From Bryobacterales bacterium (lineage in GTDB: Bacteria; Acidobacteriota; Terriglobia; Bryobacterales; Bryobacteraceae), in contig PNAJ01000160.1 in the NCBI GenBank assembly GCA_003170295.1, positions 1 to 64,000 on the forward strand: 64,000 nucleotides of DNA. The letters are read 5' to 3'. This document shows, one piece after another, positions 46,801 through 55,546 of the stretch. The notes under the pieces are model-generated. The model was not told the DNA's origin and did no database searches. It saw only the letters and a list, made by a program, of their open reading frames with translations. The position numbers were made by a program, and so were the translations under genes. How positions within the stretch are numbered: position 1 is the first letter of the stretch; every line of letters starts with the position of its first letter.

Positions 46801-47695
46801 CGAGGTTCAATCGTGCCGGGGAGCTGGGCTGAATCGACACCGATCCCACCGGAGAAAGCAGGACGGGAACTAACGTGGCCGGATCATACTCAATCGCGCC
46901 ACCTTCAAACAACTGCTCCTTCATCCCATTCGGCAGAATCAGTTCCTCGGTTGCAGGCAGACCGAGCAAACCTCCATGCAATCCGTTAACGACATAAAGA
47001 TCGTAGATCGGTTCTTTCACGGCAAGAAGGCGTCCATTCAAGGTACCGGAAGTGATGTTGTAGATCGCGCCGCGATCGTACGTCTGCAAGGTCGCCTTGG
47101 AACTGAACGAACTGGTCACTGCTGTCTGAGCCGTCAGGGGCGGCCCGAGCGCGAAGCCGCTGTTTGCCGCGACTCCGCCGAACGCCACCCACTTCGTGTA
47201 ATAAGGATCGGCAATCGAGAAAGTCTGGGAGTTGAGCAGCAGCAGGGCCGAGTACGTAAACAACGCGTAATTGCTGTCGAAAAATTGATACTGGCAGGAA
47301 TTGTTGCTGTCCTGGAATGTGATCAGCGCCGGACAGTTGGTGGTGTCAATGGTTGGATAACCGGCGGTCGCGGGAGTCGTTGTGTTGTAGAAAGCGTACA
47401 TCGCGGCCGGTTCCTGAAACGCGGCGTTGAGATTCGGGTTGTAAACAATCGCCAGCTTCGCGCTGGTCGATTGGAGTGCTTGTTGAAACTCCTGCACATA
47501 GCCGGCAGTTCCGAATTTCCTGACATTGCCGAGCGGCGGCAGGGCGACCAGCAGATTGAAGCCATTTCGAGCCCAAGCCTGAAGGAAAAGCTCCTGGATA
47601 GTGGGTGTGGGAGCGCCAGTTCCAACATCGATCGTCTGCGCGCAAGCGGAAGCGCAAAGCAGAGCGGCGATGGGAAGGCGCAGGCGCGATTGCAT
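43862..47695 (-). CDS. Giant secreted LGFP / Big / C39-like protein with Solibacter-type C-terminus
   Basis: Exported protein of 1277 aa, signal peptide SRLRLPIAALLCASACAQ. Residues 130-300 and 400-620 carry LGFP repeats (LGAPIGDEYTASNGF, RQDFEGGYASY type), with a Big_2 module between and Ig/Big_1 modules at 640-790. Residues 800-950 match the C39-like peptidase fold (PALSQAV, FVVATGI, IADPDPSFG), but the catalytic Cys is replaced: KGSLLTAAAS has Ser821, with His920 and Asp937 in place. The last 230 residues are the Solibacter C-terminal domain. It follows gspD by 54 bp on the same strand, so it may be co-transcribed and a secretion substrate. Confidence 0.85.
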   Translation of the reverse strand: MQSRLRLPIAALLCASACAQTIDVGTGAPTPTIQELFLQAWARNGFNLLVALPPLGNVRKFGTAGYVQEFQQALQSTSAKLAIVYNPNLNAAFQEPAAMYAFYNTTTPATAGYPTIDTTNCPALITFQDSNNSCQYQFFDSNYALFTYSALLLLNSQTFSIADPYYTKWVAFGGVAANSGFALGPPLTAQTAVTSSFSSKATLQTYDRGAIYNITSGTLNGRLLAVKEPIYDLYVVNGLHGGLLGLPATEELILPNGMKEQLFEGGAIEYDPATLVPVLLSPVGSVSIQPSSPARLNLGDTLTVTATVTSKLGVTLTDRAVIWNTTNGNVAQIASASGLTATIKGVGGGVASITATSGGKTSAPLSVTVTAPCCQVGEGAPAALQSAFQDAILRDRLTIALPAATAALRVGNGYVQQLQSADATPVPYLVAVPDGSSTGYVVAGAILSSYLNLGGPSGSLGYPTADATSGGRQIFQHGVLAGLPVQLVNGGILTKWSAIGFEGGVAGSPTGPAANFLTFRATSGMSQSFQSAMILTHTSGSLTGNTFAVTGLILAKYIAAGDASGNLGAPIGDEYTASNGFRRQDFEGGYASYNPGDASANVVISPRVPVVTATPSSVLSGSFVHLTVGGFDNNTSVRVSITGQPDFLATLSGGAYTWDVYVPPSASSGTVVVRAVQVSGALAAQVSYTIRAASSVALTLSVSSGDGQTGAPGAVLATPLTVVLKDSLGNAAPGQVVTFTASPGAQLVSASTLTDANGQASAVVRLPSSESLALVTAQAAHQVVTFSARAAAFSLTNFPALSQAVAGTLGHGTDTIRAKGSLLTAAASIILYHQSRGELSSRNGLADPLMLNVFLQSGDGFVSLSGSTEQTVNLWRVGGFVSGNIDVSIEQPDLNSIRALVAAGSPVLLALAISGNQGSHFVVATGIAADGSLLIADPDPSFGRTNLNDYLSGLATLVGAVRLLPRAPVFPGGFVIVSNASMQLSSVAGTCGTTLAFPDAAAVASVPPSTIPGTLYFRPCAGASSVYELDGSGAGFLDDLTTASTHVAFSGSSAAQQIAGAAGAWTISPLTTMLFNGGIVNAASLTADLAPGGIISIFGAGLALSSVTINGEAAKILAALPFQINAQIPFDIAAGAATVAVTSAVGSASAQVAIAAVAPETFVLSSILSSTQAAITNQDNSLNATSNPASRGTFIVIYGTGFGAVGASGGLSPVKTPLSVEISGIQLTPVFAGLTPGAIGLYQANVALPVTLPPGLALPLYLKQGAAVSNIVTVAIQ

Positions 47696-47749
47696 GAAGA
47701 CCCCTATTGTAGACGGATCTCGCGCCTTCCTGTTTCCAAAAACAGGTCG

Positions 47750-49930
47750 TTACAGACGGCGGATGGTTCGCTTCAGCATCTTGACTCGACCCTTGAGCTC
47801 ATCGCTCGCCTCGATGAGGTTACTTTCATCGAAGATCACGTGCGGCGTGAAAAACATGATCAACTCACTGCGCTCTTTGCTGACGGATTTGGAACCGAAC
47901 AGTCCGCCGATCCAGGGGATGCGGATCAATCCCGGAATGCCGGTGGTGGTGGTGTCGTACTTCTCGGAGATTAAACCTCCGATCGCGATGGTATCGCCGT
48001 CCATCATGGTGATCTGCGTTTGCACCACCTGTTGATCGAATGCAGGCGTGGCGGCATTCGACGTCGCGCTGCTATTTACATTGCTGATCTCTTGGTTGAT
48101 GATCAGTGTGACCACGCCGCTGGAATTCACTCGGGCATTCACTTGCAGGGTGATACCGGTGTTCTCCGAGGAGTAAGACGAGCTACTCGTGACGTTGCCG
48201 CCGGAGGGGATCACCGTCGAACCGGTGGTGACGGGAATCTGTGTGCCCACGTTGATGCTGGCTGGAATGCTGTCGGTGGCAATCAGGCTCGGCTCTGAGA
48301 GAAGCTTTGAGAATTGACGATTCTCGCTCGCCGCGAGCGTCAACAGCAACTGACGGCTCTGACCGACGATCGTACCGGCGGTGAGAGAGGGCGCGCTCGA
48401 TATCGTTCCCAGCAACTGGTGTGCGAACCCACCGGCGGCTCCGTTCTTGGCCAGCTGCGCCGTAATATTGCTGGTGAACGAATCCGATAGTGTCACCGAA
48501 TAAATCTTCGCTTCGAGCAGGATCTGGCGCGGGGGAACATCGAGCTCCTTCAGTATCTTCAAAATGTTCTGATACTGTTGCGCATCGGCCTGAATGATCA
48601 GCTTGTTATCGAGCGGATTGGCGATGATCCGCGGCGGGATTACAGCCGGCACTCCGGGAGTGGCTGGCGTTGCAGCGGTCGCCGCGGCGGCCGACCCAAC
48701 CGGCAGACCCGTAGCATTCGCGGCGGGTACCTGGGCGGCATAACCGCCAAACGTGGGAACCCCGTAGCTCTGAGCGGCGTTGTAACCCGAGCCGTAATTG
48801 CCACCTCCGCCCATTCCGTTCGCGCTGCATCCGCCGGCTCCACCGAATCCGCTATTGAAGCTGTTCTGATTGCCGTAGCCACCGCCGTTGCCGCCTCCTC
48901 CGCCGCCGTAGGTGTTGCCGTACGTCTGATTGCCGCCATAACCGTTGTTTGCGTAACCGTTGTTCGCATACCCGCCGTTGGCGCCGTTCCCGTAGCCACC
49001 CCCCCCATAACCAGGATTGAACAATTGTGTAAGCGCCTGGGCCAGACACTCCGCACGGCCGTAATACACCTTGTAAACATAATTCTCGATCGTACCGGCA
49101 GTGATTTTCACCGGAGTATCCAGTTTTTTCAGCCAATCCGCGATGGTGTCGAACACCCCAGGATTCGGAGCCACCGCGATCAACGTGTTGATGCGATCCA
49201 CCGGTAGAAAGTGAACGGTAGACGTCTTCGCGTCGAGAGAGATCGATTTGAGAATGTTGTCGAGGTCCTTCACTACATCGCTGGGCTTGACGTTCTTCAC
49301 TTCAAACAACCGGACGCGCTGATTGGCGAACGCATCGCTATCGAACTGAGCGATCAGTTCCATGGTGCGCCGCATATTCCGGCGGCTGTCGAGCAGGAAA
49401 AGAAGATTCGCGGGTGCGTAGGGAAACATCTGCGAGTTTTCCCCGCTAAACTCCCCCAGCACCTTGGTTAGCTCGTCTACGCTCACGTACTTTAGAAAAA
49501 CAAGATTGAGAATCGTCTGATCGTCTTCGGGAATATTCTTCGGGTTGATCTCGGGATGCATCGGTAGGTGCGAGATCGACTTGAGCGGGATGACGCGGTA
49601 CAGTTCGCCATCCTGGATCAATCCGAAACCGTTGATGCGCAGAATCATTTCGAGCAGGTTGCGCGGATCCAGGTTCGCGGTGTCGCCGTAGGTGTTGAGC
49701 GTGATGCTGCCTTTTACCGCGGGGTCGACAATGACATTCAATTTCAACAGTCGCGCGAGTTGATCGATCACAGCCGTGAGCGAGGCGTTCTCCAGATTGA
49801 GACTGCCCATCGGCGCTGGCTTCGGCGCAGCCTGGGGCGCGGTCGCGGCCGGAGGAGCAGCCGGCGCTTGCCCATTCACTAATACCGCTAACCCGAGGAG
49901 GGCGGTAATTATCTTGTTGCAATTCATCAT
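47750..49930 (-). CDS. gspD: Type II secretion secretin
   Basis: Outer-membrane channel of the type II secretion system, 726 aa. Signal peptide followed by a Pro/Ala linker; N-terminal periplasmic N0-N3 modules (VDPAVKGSITLNTYGDTANL, VFLKYVSVDELTKVLGEFSG, VKPSDVVKDLDNILKS). Residues about 305-410 are a Gly/Asn/Tyr-rich low-complexity insert inside the last N-module, longer than usual. The C-terminal secretin domain has IPVTTGSTVIPSGG and DGDTIAIGGLISEK then GIPGLIRIPWIGGLFGSK. Start at ATG 49930, an ATGA overlap with gspC. Last gene of the gsp operon. Confidence 0.93.
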   Translation of the reverse strand: MMNCNKIITALLGLAVLVNGQAPAAPPAATAPQAAPKPAPMGSLNLENASLTAVIDQLARLLKLNVIVDPAVKGSITLNTYGDTANLDPRNLLEMILRINGFGLIQDGELYRVIPLKSISHLPMHPEINPKNIPEDDQTILNLVFLKYVSVDELTKVLGEFSGENSQMFPYAPANLLFLLDSRRNMRRTMELIAQFDSDAFANQRVRLFEVKNVKPSDVVKDLDNILKSISLDAKTSTVHFLPVDRINTLIAVAPNPGVFDTIADWLKKLDTPVKITAGTIENYVYKVYYGRAECLAQALTQLFNPGYGGGGYGNGANGGYANNGYANNGYGGNQTYGNTYGGGGGGNGGGYGNQNSFNSGFGGAGGCSANGMGGGGNYGSGYNAAQSYGVPTFGGYAAQVPAANATGLPVGSAAAATAATPATPGVPAVIPPRIIANPLDNKLIIQADAQQYQNILKILKELDVPPRQILLEAKIYSVTLSDSFTSNITAQLAKNGAAGGFAHQLLGTISSAPSLTAGTIVGQSRQLLLTLAASENRQFSKLLSEPSLIATDSIPASINVGTQIPVTTGSTVIPSGGNVTSSSSYSSENTGITLQVNARVNSSGVVTLIINQEISNVNSSATSNAATPAFDQQVVQTQITMMDGDTIAIGGLISEKYDTTTTGIPGLIRIPWIGGLFGSKSVSKERSELIMFFTPHVIFDESNLIEASDELKGRVKMLKRTIRRL

Positions 49931-50688
49931 GGATTCACCAGCTGCCACATACACGTCTCTCCAAACATATTTGTCGTAACTACTTTCTTGTATCCGTCTT
50001 TGAGCGTGCCCGGAGGCGACTTATCTCCCGCCACACACATCCGGACCCCTCCGCCGTTATCCTTACCGATCAGGTCTGAAACCGCCGGCGCTTCGGTGGT
50101 CGGTCCGCTGAGGGACTTGACGTTCGATCCGCCAGTCACGGGCGCGACCGACGGCGGAGGATTCGGTTGCGTATCCTGAGGAGTGGACTCTTTCTCTTTC
50201 AGCTCCTCCGGCTTGCGTTCCACCGTCTTACCGTCCCAATCGAAAACGATCTTTTCGCGATCGAAGCTCACCAGCAGGAACGGACCAACCTGGTCTCCTG
50301 CATGGTATTTTTTCTGCGCTCCCTTCGGTACCTTGAGCAGAACCACTGGATCGCCGCCAAAACTCATACTGCCGAAGTAAGCCGGCAGCTCCGGCATCGG
50401 CGGAGGAGGAGGCAGCGGCTTCGGTGGAGGCGGCGGATCGATAATCACATTCGAATTGCGGTCTTTAAATAAGATGGCGTTCTGCGGAATTGCGATATAG
50501 TCGGTTGCCGCGATCTGCTTGACTATCGGCGTCGGCGATGGTGGAAACAGCGGGCCACCCTTGGGCCGCGACGCGATGACCGCACGCTCGTGCGTGTGCA
50601 GCTCGATCCACTTCAATCTCAGCATCCAGGAAAGCCAGCCCGCCAATGCCAGCAGCACAAAAGTTAGAAGGATCAGTTTGCGGTTCAC
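49927..50688 (-). CDS. gspC: GspC-like inner-membrane secretion protein
   Basis: 253 aa. One N-terminal TM helix (LILLTFVLLALAGWLSWML), a Pro-rich periplasmic linker, then an HR-like domain (DPVVLLKVPKGAQKKYHAGD and KIVFDWDGKTVERKPEEL) comparable to GspC/PilP, which links the inner-membrane platform to the secretin. The C-terminal PDZ of classical GspC is absent; the end is a Ser/Pro-rich and Cys-containing stretch. GTG start at 50688 forms a GTGA overlap with the stop of the upstream gspM-like gene; the open frame before it is not used. It overlaps gspD by four bases. Assignment rests on position plus weak similarity. Confidence 0.72.
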   Translation of the reverse strand: MNRKLILLTFVLLALAGWLSWMLRLKWIELHTHERAVIASRPKGGPLFPPSPTPIVKQIAATDYIAIPQNAILFKDRNSNVIIDPPPPPKPLPPPPPMPELPAYFGSMSFGGDPVVLLKVPKGAQKKYHAGDQVGPFLLVSFDREKIVFDWDGKTVERKPEELKEKESTPQDTQPNPPPSVAPVTGGSNVKSLSGPTTEAPAVSDLIGKDNGGGVRMCVAGDKSPPGTLKDGYKKVVTTNMFGETCMWQLVNP

Positions 50689-51287
50689 GATGTGCCCGCT
50701 CCTTTCTTCCCAGGGACCAGTTTTCGCGGCACGACGCCACTCACCGTCAATCGCACTCCAATCGTCTTTTCTTTCGGGTTCGCACTGGTGAGGCGCATAT
50801 CGTTGGAGGCAATCAGTTCCGGCCGCGCCGCAAGCCCAACCAGAATATTGACCAGTTGATCGATCCCGCACTCGATCTGCACCGAAACCAGCACCTCTCC
50901 ATAGACATCGCTCTTCTCGAGCAGCCGCACCGCGCCGATTTCCTGCGTCCGGAACTCCACCGGTGGACGCTCATCCTGGCCCAATTTGCGCAGCACCTGA
51001 ATGATTTGCGCTTGCGCCTGCTGCGCGGTATCGGCGTTGATGATTCCTTTTTCACGCAGCGCAAGATCGCCCGAAACCTGCTTGAGGATCTCCTGCTTCT
51101 GCGGCACCGTCGCAGCAGCCTCCCGAAGCTTGGCGAGTTGTCTTTCCGCCATCGTGACAGAATCGATCGGAGCGGCCACGACAACGGCAGGCTCGCTCGA
51201 TTGCTGCCAGTACGTGTAGATCCCCGTTACAATCAGGCTAACCACCGACCACCAGACAAATCGGCGATACCGAGGCGACAGCGTCAT
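50685..51287 (-). CDS. gspM: GspM/PilO-like secretion platform protein
   Basis: 200 aa. Basic cytoplasmic start, one TM helix (FVWWSVVSLIVTGIYTYW), coiled-coil-like segment (QLAKLREAAATVPQKQEILK) and a ferredoxin-like periplasmic domain with EVLVSVQIECGIDQLVNILV, the PilO/GspM pattern. Overlaps gspL by four bases and gspC by four. It stabilises the GspL/GspE platform in the inner membrane. Position in the operon strengthens a modest sequence match. Confidence 0.8.
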   Translation of the reverse strand: MTLSPRYRRFVWWSVVSLIVTGIYTYWQQSSEPAVVVAAPIDSVTMAERQLAKLREAAATVPQKQEILKQVSGDLALREKGIINADTAQQAQAQIIQVLRKLGQDERPPVEFRTQEIGAVRLLEKSDVYGEVLVSVQIECGIDQLVNILVGLAARPELIASNDMRLTSANPKEKTIGVRLTVSGVVPRKLVPGKKGAGTS

Positions 51288-52570
51288 TTCCCCGGCTCCC
51301 GATTCGTGCGGATGCGGAACACTTCACCCGCCCCGGTGCGCATGGGCTGCATCGAAAATTCGGACGCCTCAAAGAACGGAGACGCGTCGATCTGCTTCAG
51401 CAAGGGCGCGGCCTGATCCGTTTCCCCCGCGACCGAAACCTGCGCGCGGGTGATTTCGAGCGTGTTCAACCAGATCGGAGGCGGCAGGATTTTCGTCATC
51501 TCGCCGATAACGTCGATATCCGTTTTGGTGCGTCTCCGCACCTGATCGAGCAGGAAAGTCCTCTGCCTTGTGGTCCCAATATCTTTGTCCAGCTTCGCGG
51601 CCAGCATGGCCTGCGGCTTGATCTTCTCAATCTCCGCATTCAACGACCGAAGATACCGGCGATCCTCAATCTTCGGATAAGCCGCGAGCGCCGCAGCAGC
51701 CATCAGAACCAGCCCTGCGGCCACCGCAGTCGGGATCCACAGGGCTCGTGAGCTCGACGCCCGCAATTCAGCGGGCAACAAATTCAAAGGGAGGAATAAG
51801 TGCGGACAAGCCCCCGCCAGCGCCGCCGCATATGGCAATGCTGGCTCGGCTCCCAGCAACGCGTGGAACGATCGCGTCTCCGTCAATGGATCGAGCCGCA
51901 GCTCGGCGCAGGCAAGCGCGATCGCCCGCTCCGGTGTCGCATCGAAGGCCGCGGAAAACAGAGGATGCGACGGACTCTCCCCGTACAGTTCCACGCGGCC
52001 ATTTGTTTCCTCGAGCGCGAGAACCTCGGGGACCGGACCCGACGCGAATAAACGCCGCGCGGAATAGATCGCGGCCGGAGCACAAGTGAAGCTTGCAATC
52101 TTGATACCCGCTTCCGAGAACCACGCGTTATAACGTTCGAGCGCCGCGCGGCGCGCGATCGCCACCAGAACAGTGGACGTCGCCGGTATACGTGCCCAAC
52201 TCGAGACCACGTCGTCCTCTGCGTACGGATGCAAGCCGTCCAACTGAAAGCCGATTGCGGCCGGCAGATCCTTATCGGAGACGCCGGGTACAGTCACTTG
52301 CCGGAGAATCACGTCCTCGCGCGGCAGCAGCACTGTCGCCACGATATGCTTCAATCCGAGCTTTTTCACAAATGCGGAATATGCCTGTCCCCATTCCGCG
52401 GCTGGCTGCTGCGCGGCGTTCTCGATCGAGAATCCTCCCAGCACGCGCGCTCCCGTGGGACGAACCCGCACCGCCGAAATGCGGAGCGTCTCGGAGCCGC
52501 GTGCGCCGGTGATTTCAATGCCCACGCCGCTACCGAAGGCGAGAAGCTTTCTGAGGCTTGCGGGAATCAT
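51284..52570 (-). CDS. gspL: GspL (PilM/PilN-like) secretion platform protein
   Basis: 428 aa, joining an actin-like cytoplasmic domain (residues 1-270, with VTVPGVSDKDLPAAIGFQLD and VVSSWARIPATSTVLVAIA) to one TM helix near residue 285 (AVAAGLVLMAAAALAAYP) and a periplasmic PilN-like part with a coiled coil (LRSLNAEIEKIKPQAMLAAK) and GEMTKILPPPIWLNTLEIT. It would recruit GspE to the membrane. Overlaps gspK upstream and gspM downstream by four bases each. Confidence 0.88.
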   Translation of the reverse strand: MIPASLRKLLAFGSGVGIEITGARGSETLRISAVRVRPTGARVLGGFSIENAAQQPAAEWGQAYSAFVKKLGLKHIVATVLLPREDVILRQVTVPGVSDKDLPAAIGFQLDGLHPYAEDDVVSSWARIPATSTVLVAIARRAALERYNAWFSEAGIKIASFTCAPAAIYSARRLFASGPVPEVLALEETNGRVELYGESPSHPLFSAAFDATPERAIALACAELRLDPLTETRSFHALLGAEPALPYAAALAGACPHLFLPLNLLPAELRASSSRALWIPTAVAAGLVLMAAAALAAYPKIEDRRYLRSLNAEIEKIKPQAMLAAKLDKDIGTTRQRTFLLDQVRRRTKTDIDVIGEMTKILPPPIWLNTLEITRAQVSVAGETDQAAPLLKQIDASPFFEASEFSMQPMRTGAGEVFRIRTNREPGK

Positions 52571-53577
52571 GGTTGTGGCGAGACCAAACCAGGTGGACTA
52601 AGCGCGGACTCCGACCACGCATCGTCATACCACCGCAAAATATGGATCGGAACCTCAAATTTTCTGCGATCGAGCAGCTTCACTGTAGCCGAGGCCGTCC
52701 GCACCACCTCTGACGGCGTGCCGTCGGGCCGTCTCAACCGTGCGGAAGCGCGCAATGTCCAAATGACATTTCCGCCGACCCTCATCCGCCCTGTGGAAGC
52801 GCCCAGCGAATTCACCGCGTCCATATTTTTAAACGGTGCCGCGTTCCGGCGCGCGACAATCGCCGCCACGCCATCGGGCGGCACTCCGATCGCTGCCATC
52901 AGCGCCGGACTCACTGTGTTGACATCGAACGGCCCCATCGACCCCCACACAGACAGGCAATCGCGCAGGCCGCCGCTGGCATATAAAGCGTTCTGGTCGT
53001 CGGCGACAAAATTTCCGTAATACAGCTCAGGGGTCATACCGCGCACGAATAACAATTCCTCTATATCTTCAAAAGACGCGTGCCGGGCCCGAAAAGTCGG
53101 ACTGATGCTGAAGTAATATTGGTCGTTCGGCGAGGGACCCTGCGCGCCGCCCCGCCAATCGAGAATCGACGCGGTAATTTCGCGCGCGCGACCGGCATCG
53201 CCGCTAACCGCCGTAATCACTTTCGCCAGATCGTCGGGGCTCGCGTGGTTGATATTGAGCTTGGACGACTCCGGAATTATTTCCACCACAGCGTCGCCGC
53301 TGGGAAATGTCATCTTCATCCTCGGCGCACCGTACTGCCAGAAGCGCACTGAGCCATCCCCGTTGCGGTAGTCCTCCCCCCAATACATCCACTGAATGCC
53401 GCGCTCCACCGCGCCCGTCGCCAGATACCAGGCGCGCAGGCCATGCGAGCCCGCTTGTACGCGATCCGTTTCGGCGCGCACACTCGAGGATACGGAGAAT
53501 GCAATCGCGGCGAGACAGGCCGAAAGCCACAGCACCGTCAGCAACGCGCTGCCACGTCTGCTACAACGCATCGTCAT
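52567..53577 (-). CDS. gspK: Minor pseudopilin GspK
   Basis: 336 aa. A prepilin-like N-terminus (RRGSALLTVLWLSACLAAIAF) and the GspK body: SKLNINHASPDDLAKVITA and the repeated helical saddle ARHASFEDIEELLFVRGMTPE are characteristic. It caps the pseudopilus tip with GspI and GspJ. Overlaps gspJ by 17 bp and gspL by four. Confidence 0.93.
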   Translation of the reverse strand: MTMRCSRRGSALLTVLWLSACLAAIAFSVSSSVRAETDRVQAGSHGLRAWYLATGAVERGIQWMYWGEDYRNGDGSVRFWQYGAPRMKMTFPSGDAVVEIIPESSKLNINHASPDDLAKVITAVSGDAGRAREITASILDWRGGAQGPSPNDQYYFSISPTFRARHASFEDIEELLFVRGMTPELYYGNFVADDQNALYASGGLRDCLSVWGSMGPFDVNTVSPALMAAIGVPPDGVAAIVARRNAAPFKNMDAVNSLGASTGRMRVGGNVIWTLRASARLRRPDGTPSEVVRTASATVKLLDRRKFEVPIHILRWYDDAWSESALSPPGLVSPQP

Positions 53578-54241
53578 ACCAAGGCCTCACCTGTCGAGTA
53601 ATGTGAATCGGCACGGTGACGTTCATCACCGGCAGCAAAGCCGGGCTCGAATCGAGCGGCGTCATTTCAATGCGCACCGCCCCGGGCAGATCCGGCTTGT
53701 CCCACGATGTGAGCCATTTCGACGACGGAGGCTGATCGGGAAGCTGTTCGCGGTAAAAAAAACTGCACGAAGCCAGCCGGTCCGCCAAAATCCACGACTC
53801 CGGATTCGCCTGCCCCGGAGGGAGCAGCTCACCGCCGCAAAAAGGCTTGGTGCTCGACGGCCCCGTGTAAAGATGTTCGGTGACGATCAGCCGCAGACCA
53901 TTTTCGCCCTTCACCACTTGAAACTCGTCAAACTGAGGATAGCCACGCGCGCCCTCCGCCATCGAGTAACTCGACACCAGCCGAAGCGAATCGGGATTGC
54001 CCCGAAAAATGGGAACGCGCCCCGATCCGCAATCGCTGGTCACAGGCATCACGCCGCCAATCTGGCGCGTGAGGACGCGTTCCATCCCCATCACGCGGCG
54101 GTTGAATTGCAGCCGCGAATTTATTTTTTCGAGCGACAGCAGACTGGTGCGCATCGCCATCAGCATCCCTGTCGAAAGCGCAGCGACCAGGGTGATGGAG
54201 ATCATCAGCTCGATCAACGTGAACCCTTTTTGACACCTCAC
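53561..54241 (-). CDS. gspJ: Minor pseudopilin GspJ
   Basis: 226 aa. Class III prepilin signal QKGFTLIELMISITLVAALS with Gly before Phe and Glu at +5, followed by a large soluble domain (INSRLQFNRRVMGMERVLTR). It overlaps gspI by four bases and gspK by 17. A prepilin peptidase gene (gspO/pilD) is needed to process it but is not in this window. Confidence 0.9.
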   Translation of the reverse strand: MRCQKGFTLIELMISITLVAALSTGMLMAMRTSLLSLEKINSRLQFNRRVMGMERVLTRQIGGVMPVTSDCGSGRVPIFRGNPDSLRLVSSYSMAEGARGYPQFDEFQVVKGENGLRLIVTEHLYTGPSSTKPFCGGELLPPGQANPESWILADRLASCSFFYREQLPDQPPSSKWLTSWDKPDLPGAVRIEMTPLDSSPALLPVMNVTVPIHITRQVRPWYDDAL

Positions 54242-54660
54242 GGATGAGTATCTCCGTCCTGCAAAATTCCACGCCGGAACCCTTCGAGCGAGAAACTATG
54301 TTTCGTCGCACCATCCATCCAATCGATTTCGAGCTCGATGCGGTCGACGACCCAATATCCCGTAACCGCTCCTGGAGCGGTCTCAAAAGGACGGACCGTC
54401 GCTCGCCAGGAGCAGGGGACGCCGCCAGTCCGTACCGCATCGAATTCACCGGCCAAAGGAGCGTTGCGCTGCAACTTCGGCTCGGCAAGAAGCTCGTCCA
54501 TTTTCGACTTGGCGAGCAGCACCGCGCGATCGTACTGCGTCAGCCGCGCTGCATTGTGCGCTGCCGCCGATATCGTATTGAGAATCCCAGCCACGGCGAT
54601 CCCCATGATCGCCGTCGCGACCAGAACCTCCAACAACGTAAATCCACGTTCACTGCGCAT
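54238..54660 (-). CDS. gspI: Minor pseudopilin GspI
   Basis: 140 aa. Prepilin signal ERGFTLLEVLVATAIMGIAV and the GspI-type LAKSKMDELLAEPKL shortly after, then WVVDRIELEIDW. Overlaps gspH by 11 bp and gspJ by four. Confidence 0.9.
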   Translation of the reverse strand: MRSERGFTLLEVLVATAIMGIAVAGILNTISAAAHNAARLTQYDRAVLLAKSKMDELLAEPKLQRNAPLAGEFDAVRTGGVPCSWRATVRPFETAPGAVTGYWVVDRIELEIDWMDGATKHSFSLEGFRRGILQDGDTHP

Positions 54661-55141
54661 TTGACTGCGGAACTCCCGTTACTGGATCTATACTCACGAA
54701 ACGCTTTCGACCGTTCGAATTGCCGATCTCGATCGTAATTTTCGGCACCGAGCCTCCGGGATACACCAGGAATCTCCGCGTCTGGCCCTGCTCCTCTAGA
54801 TCGGCCGCCAACGCCGGTTGCACCGAGAGAATCTTCATTGGATTCGCAATCTCCAAGCTCTTGTAAAATCCGTGATCGCCGCTGCGCGCCGTCATCGCTC
54901 CGTCTGCCGGCGAGATCAGGATCTCGACCACCTGCTGCCGCGTCTCGGCGCGAGCAAGCGCCGTATTGAGGAATCCGATGATCGCATCCGATGTCGAGCG
55001 TAGCCGCAGCGAATCGAGCCCTGCGGAGACGGACGGATAACTCAGTCCCGCGAGCAGCGCGACGATCGCCATCACGATCAACATCTCGATCAGCGTGATG
55101 CCGCGCTGTTTACTTGTTACTCCAACTGACGATGTCGGCAT
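54650..55141 (-). CDS. gspH: Minor pseudopilin GspH
   Basis: 163 aa. Prepilin signal KQRGITLIEMLIVMAIVALL, GspH-type body with FLNTALARAETRQQVVEILI and an ending DPVTGVPQSNAQ. Start taken at ATG 55141 (overlap with gspG of 32 bp); a further in-frame ATG at 55177 lies deeper in gspG. Family membership is by position and leader; the soluble domain is divergent. Confidence 0.82.
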   Translation of the reverse strand: MPTSSVGVTSKQRGITLIEMLIVMAIVALLAGLSYPSVSAGLDSLRLRSTSDAIIGFLNTALARAETRQQVVEILISPADGAMTARSGDHGFYKSLEIANPMKILSVQPALAADLEEQGQTRRFLVYPGGSVPKITIEIGNSNGRKRFVSIDPVTGVPQSNAQ

Positions 55142-55544
55142 TATTCCCCTCTCCGCCCGGCTGCCCGTCGGCGCCAAGCGAAATCACGTCGGGATCGTCG
55201 CCATGCTCGCCCGGATACTTGTATAGATAAGGACGCCCCCAGGGATCGAGCGGAATATCCGACTTCAAATACGGGCCAGCCCATTGCGGCGAGTCCTCAG
55301 GCTTCACGCGCAATGCCTGCAGTCCTTGTTCGGTGTTTGGATAGGTCCCAGTATCGAGCTTGTAGAGACCAAGAGCCTGCATGAACGTGCTGATTTGTGC
55401 ACGCCCTGCCATGCGCTTCGCATCGTCGCCTTTCTTGAAAAGGTTGAGGCTCACCAGACCGACAAACAGCCCGATGATGACCATCACCACCAGCATTTCA
55501 ATCAGCGTGATACCGCGTTGAGATTTTGTTCTTCGATTGTTCAT
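55110..55544 (-). CDS. gspG: Major pseudopilin GspG
   Basis: 144 aa, the filament subunit of the type II pseudopilus. Prepilin signal SQRGITLIEMLVVMVIIGLF, then the conserved GTYPNTEQGLQAL and DPWGRPYLYKYPGEHGD and the Ca-binding tail. Very typical in length and sequence. Start ATG 55544, two bases after gspF ends. Confidence 0.96.
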   Translation of the reverse strand: MNNRRTKSQRGITLIEMLVVMVIIGLFVGLVSLNLFKKGDDAKRMAGRAQISTFMQALGLYKLDTGTYPNTEQGLQALRVKPEDSPQWAGPYLKSDIPLDPWGRPYLYKYPGEHGDDPDVISLGADGQPGGEGNNADIVSWSNK

Positions 55545-55546
55545 GT

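Noticed and set aside
48700-49015. Repetitive tract as a possible CRISPR or tandem repeat array
   Set aside because: It is the low-complexity Gly/Asn-rich coding region of the secretin; no regular repeat-spacer pattern exists. No CRISPR array was found anywhere in the window.
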